A stretch of 64,000 nt of DNA from Labedella endophytica (GTDB taxonomy: Bacteria; Actinomycetota; Actinomycetes; Actinomycetales; Microbacteriaceae): the NCBI RefSeq assembly GCF_003990045.1, contig NZ_RZGZ01000003.1:186001-250000 (forward strand). Direction: 5' to 3'. Within the stretch, counting starts at the first letter, position 1. Every line of letters begins with the position of its first letter. The position numbers and the translations under genes are program-made. Shown one piece after another: positions 63,274 through 64,000 of this stretch. The notes under the pieces were generated by a model, which made no database searches, was not told the origin of the DNA, and saw only the letters and a program-made list of their open reading frames with translations.

Positions 63274-64000
63274 CCCCAGCCCCCGGAACGGAGGCGCGTG
63301 CGGCGCAGCAACCAGAAGAAGAAGGGGCCTCCGACGAGCGCGGTGAGCATGCCGATCGGCAGGTCGGCGTAGGGAACGGCGGTCCGCGCGACGGTGTCGG
63401 CGGCGAGGAGGAGGAGTGCGCCACCGAGGGCGCTCACCGAGAGGAGCGCTCGGTGAGCCGGCCCGAGGACGAGTCGCACGAGGTGGGGGACCACGAGGCC
63501 GACGAACGCGATGATGCCGCAGAGCGCGACCGCCGCCGCCGTCAGGACGGCGACGAGCACGATCGCGATCACGCGCGTGCGCTCGATGGAGACGCCGAGG
63601 TGGCGTGCCTGGCGCTCGCCGAGGGCGAGCAGATCGAGGCGGTGCGCGAGTGCCAGGGCGCCGACGATCCCGATCGCGGTGACCGGTGCGACGATCGCGA
63701 CGTCCTGCCAGCGCGTGCCGTTGAGCGAACCCAGCTGCCAGAACACGATCTGCTCACGCTGCTGCGTGGAGGACAGGAACGTCGCGAGCGCGATGCCCGC
63801 GCCGCACACCGCGTTCACGGCGATTCCCGTGAGCACGAGCGTCACGACCTCGGTGCGCCCGCCCGATCGGGCCGCCAGGTAGACGAGGAAGGTCGCGACG
63901 AGCCCGCCGACGAAGGCGAACAGCGGCGAGGTGAGCGGGCCCGCGAAGGTCGCACCCGAGACGATCGCGACCGATGCCGCCACGGCGGCTCCCGACGACA
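63270..64000 (-). CDS. hmuU: Heme ABC transporter permease (FecCD family), C-terminal part; truncated by window edge
   Basis: The visible 243 residues run from the window edge to the stop and include about six membrane helices of a FecCD/BtuC-type permease. Typical motifs are LVLTGIAVNAVCGAGIAL, FWQLGSLNGTRWQDV, ALGERQARHLGV and CGIIAFVGLVVPHLVRLVLG. The start of the gene, and probably hmuT for the heme-binding lipoprotein, lie to the right of the window. Confidence 0.9.
   Translation of the reverse strand, partial: SSGAAVAASVAIVSGATFAGPLTSPLFAFVGGLVATFLVYLAARSGGRTEVVTLVLTGIAVNAVCGAGIALATFLSSTQQREQIVFWQLGSLNGTRWQDVAIVAPVTAIGIVGALALAHRLDLLALGERQARHLGVSIERTRVIAIVLVAVLTAAAVALCGIIAFVGLVVPHLVRLVLGPAHRALLSVSALGGALLLLAADTVARTAVPYADLPIGMLTALVGGPFFFWLLRRTRLRSGGWG

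Overview
The window is high-GC (about 68-70 %), densely coded DNA from an actinobacterium, most likely a member of the Microbacteriaceae. Supporting signs are the senX3-regX3-phoU block, the lpqE/carD-ispDF-cysS-rlmB block (same order as Rv3584-Rv3579c of Mycobacterium tuberculosis, but with ispD and ispF fused), DUF3263, DUF3027, DUF4032 and helicase-associated proteins, a lone WXG100 protein, a DtxR/IdeR repressor, class E-type sorting signals and several TANNNT -10 boxes placed 6-7 nt before a start codon (leaderless mRNAs). Genus cannot be decided from the sequence alone. No phage, insertion sequence, CRISPR array or rRNA was seen.

Layout. 1-3.9 kb: end of a methyltransferase, gpmA, phoU and the divergent SenX3/RegX3-type two-component pair. 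3.9-8.9 kb: lpqE-like lipoprotein, carD, fused ispDF (isoprenoid precursor synthesis), cysS and rlmB. 8.9-16.8 kb: DUF4032 kinase-like protein, UgpC/MsmK-type ATPase, membrane-anchored DsbA-like oxidoreductase, tRNA-Thr, arsenate reductase, a DMT transporter, msrB-nitroreductase, DUF3263, LytR_C protein and a cold-shock protein. 16.8-23.4 kb: groL under a perfect CIRCE operator, a WXG100 protein, a second two-component system, and a folP2-like gene overlapping a RibD-like reductase gene. 23.4-30.8 kb: bacterial XPB helicase with its helicase-associated partner, a CspB-like gene overlapping a DUF3027 gene with a very acidic tail, serC, and a DtxR-family metal repressor.

30.8-34.6 kb: two cell-wall hydrolases (M23 and NlpC/P60), each behind a ~260-330 nt leader with similar direct repeats, then an HNH nuclease preceded by a structured leader with a small ORF and a strong terminator, then about 0.67 kb of non-coding repeats. 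34.6-42.6 kb: a sortase-anchored metallophosphoesterase, tRNA-Arg, ribosome-rescue factor ArfB, small conserved proteins and a GH13 enzyme. 42.6-55.6 kb: a myo-inositol catabolism island: GntR regulator, iolC, Cgl0159-type aldolase, iolB, iolD, iolE, iolG, a TIM-barrel isomerase, a second Gfo/Idh/MocA dehydrogenase, and a sugar/inositol ABC importer. A shared WTTGTCRNNACAWW-like operator links the catabolic and transport promoters. iolA is absent from the window.

55.6-64 kb: a DUF222-HNH protein, then an iron/heme acquisition locus: two DtxR/IdeR-like boxes, a secreted HtaA-domain protein, a DUF916-like membrane-anchored protein, and on the other strand a translationally coupled hmuU-hmuV-surface protein-HtaA operon that runs off the right edge. 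The DtxR-family repressor at 30 kb is a plausible controller of this locus.
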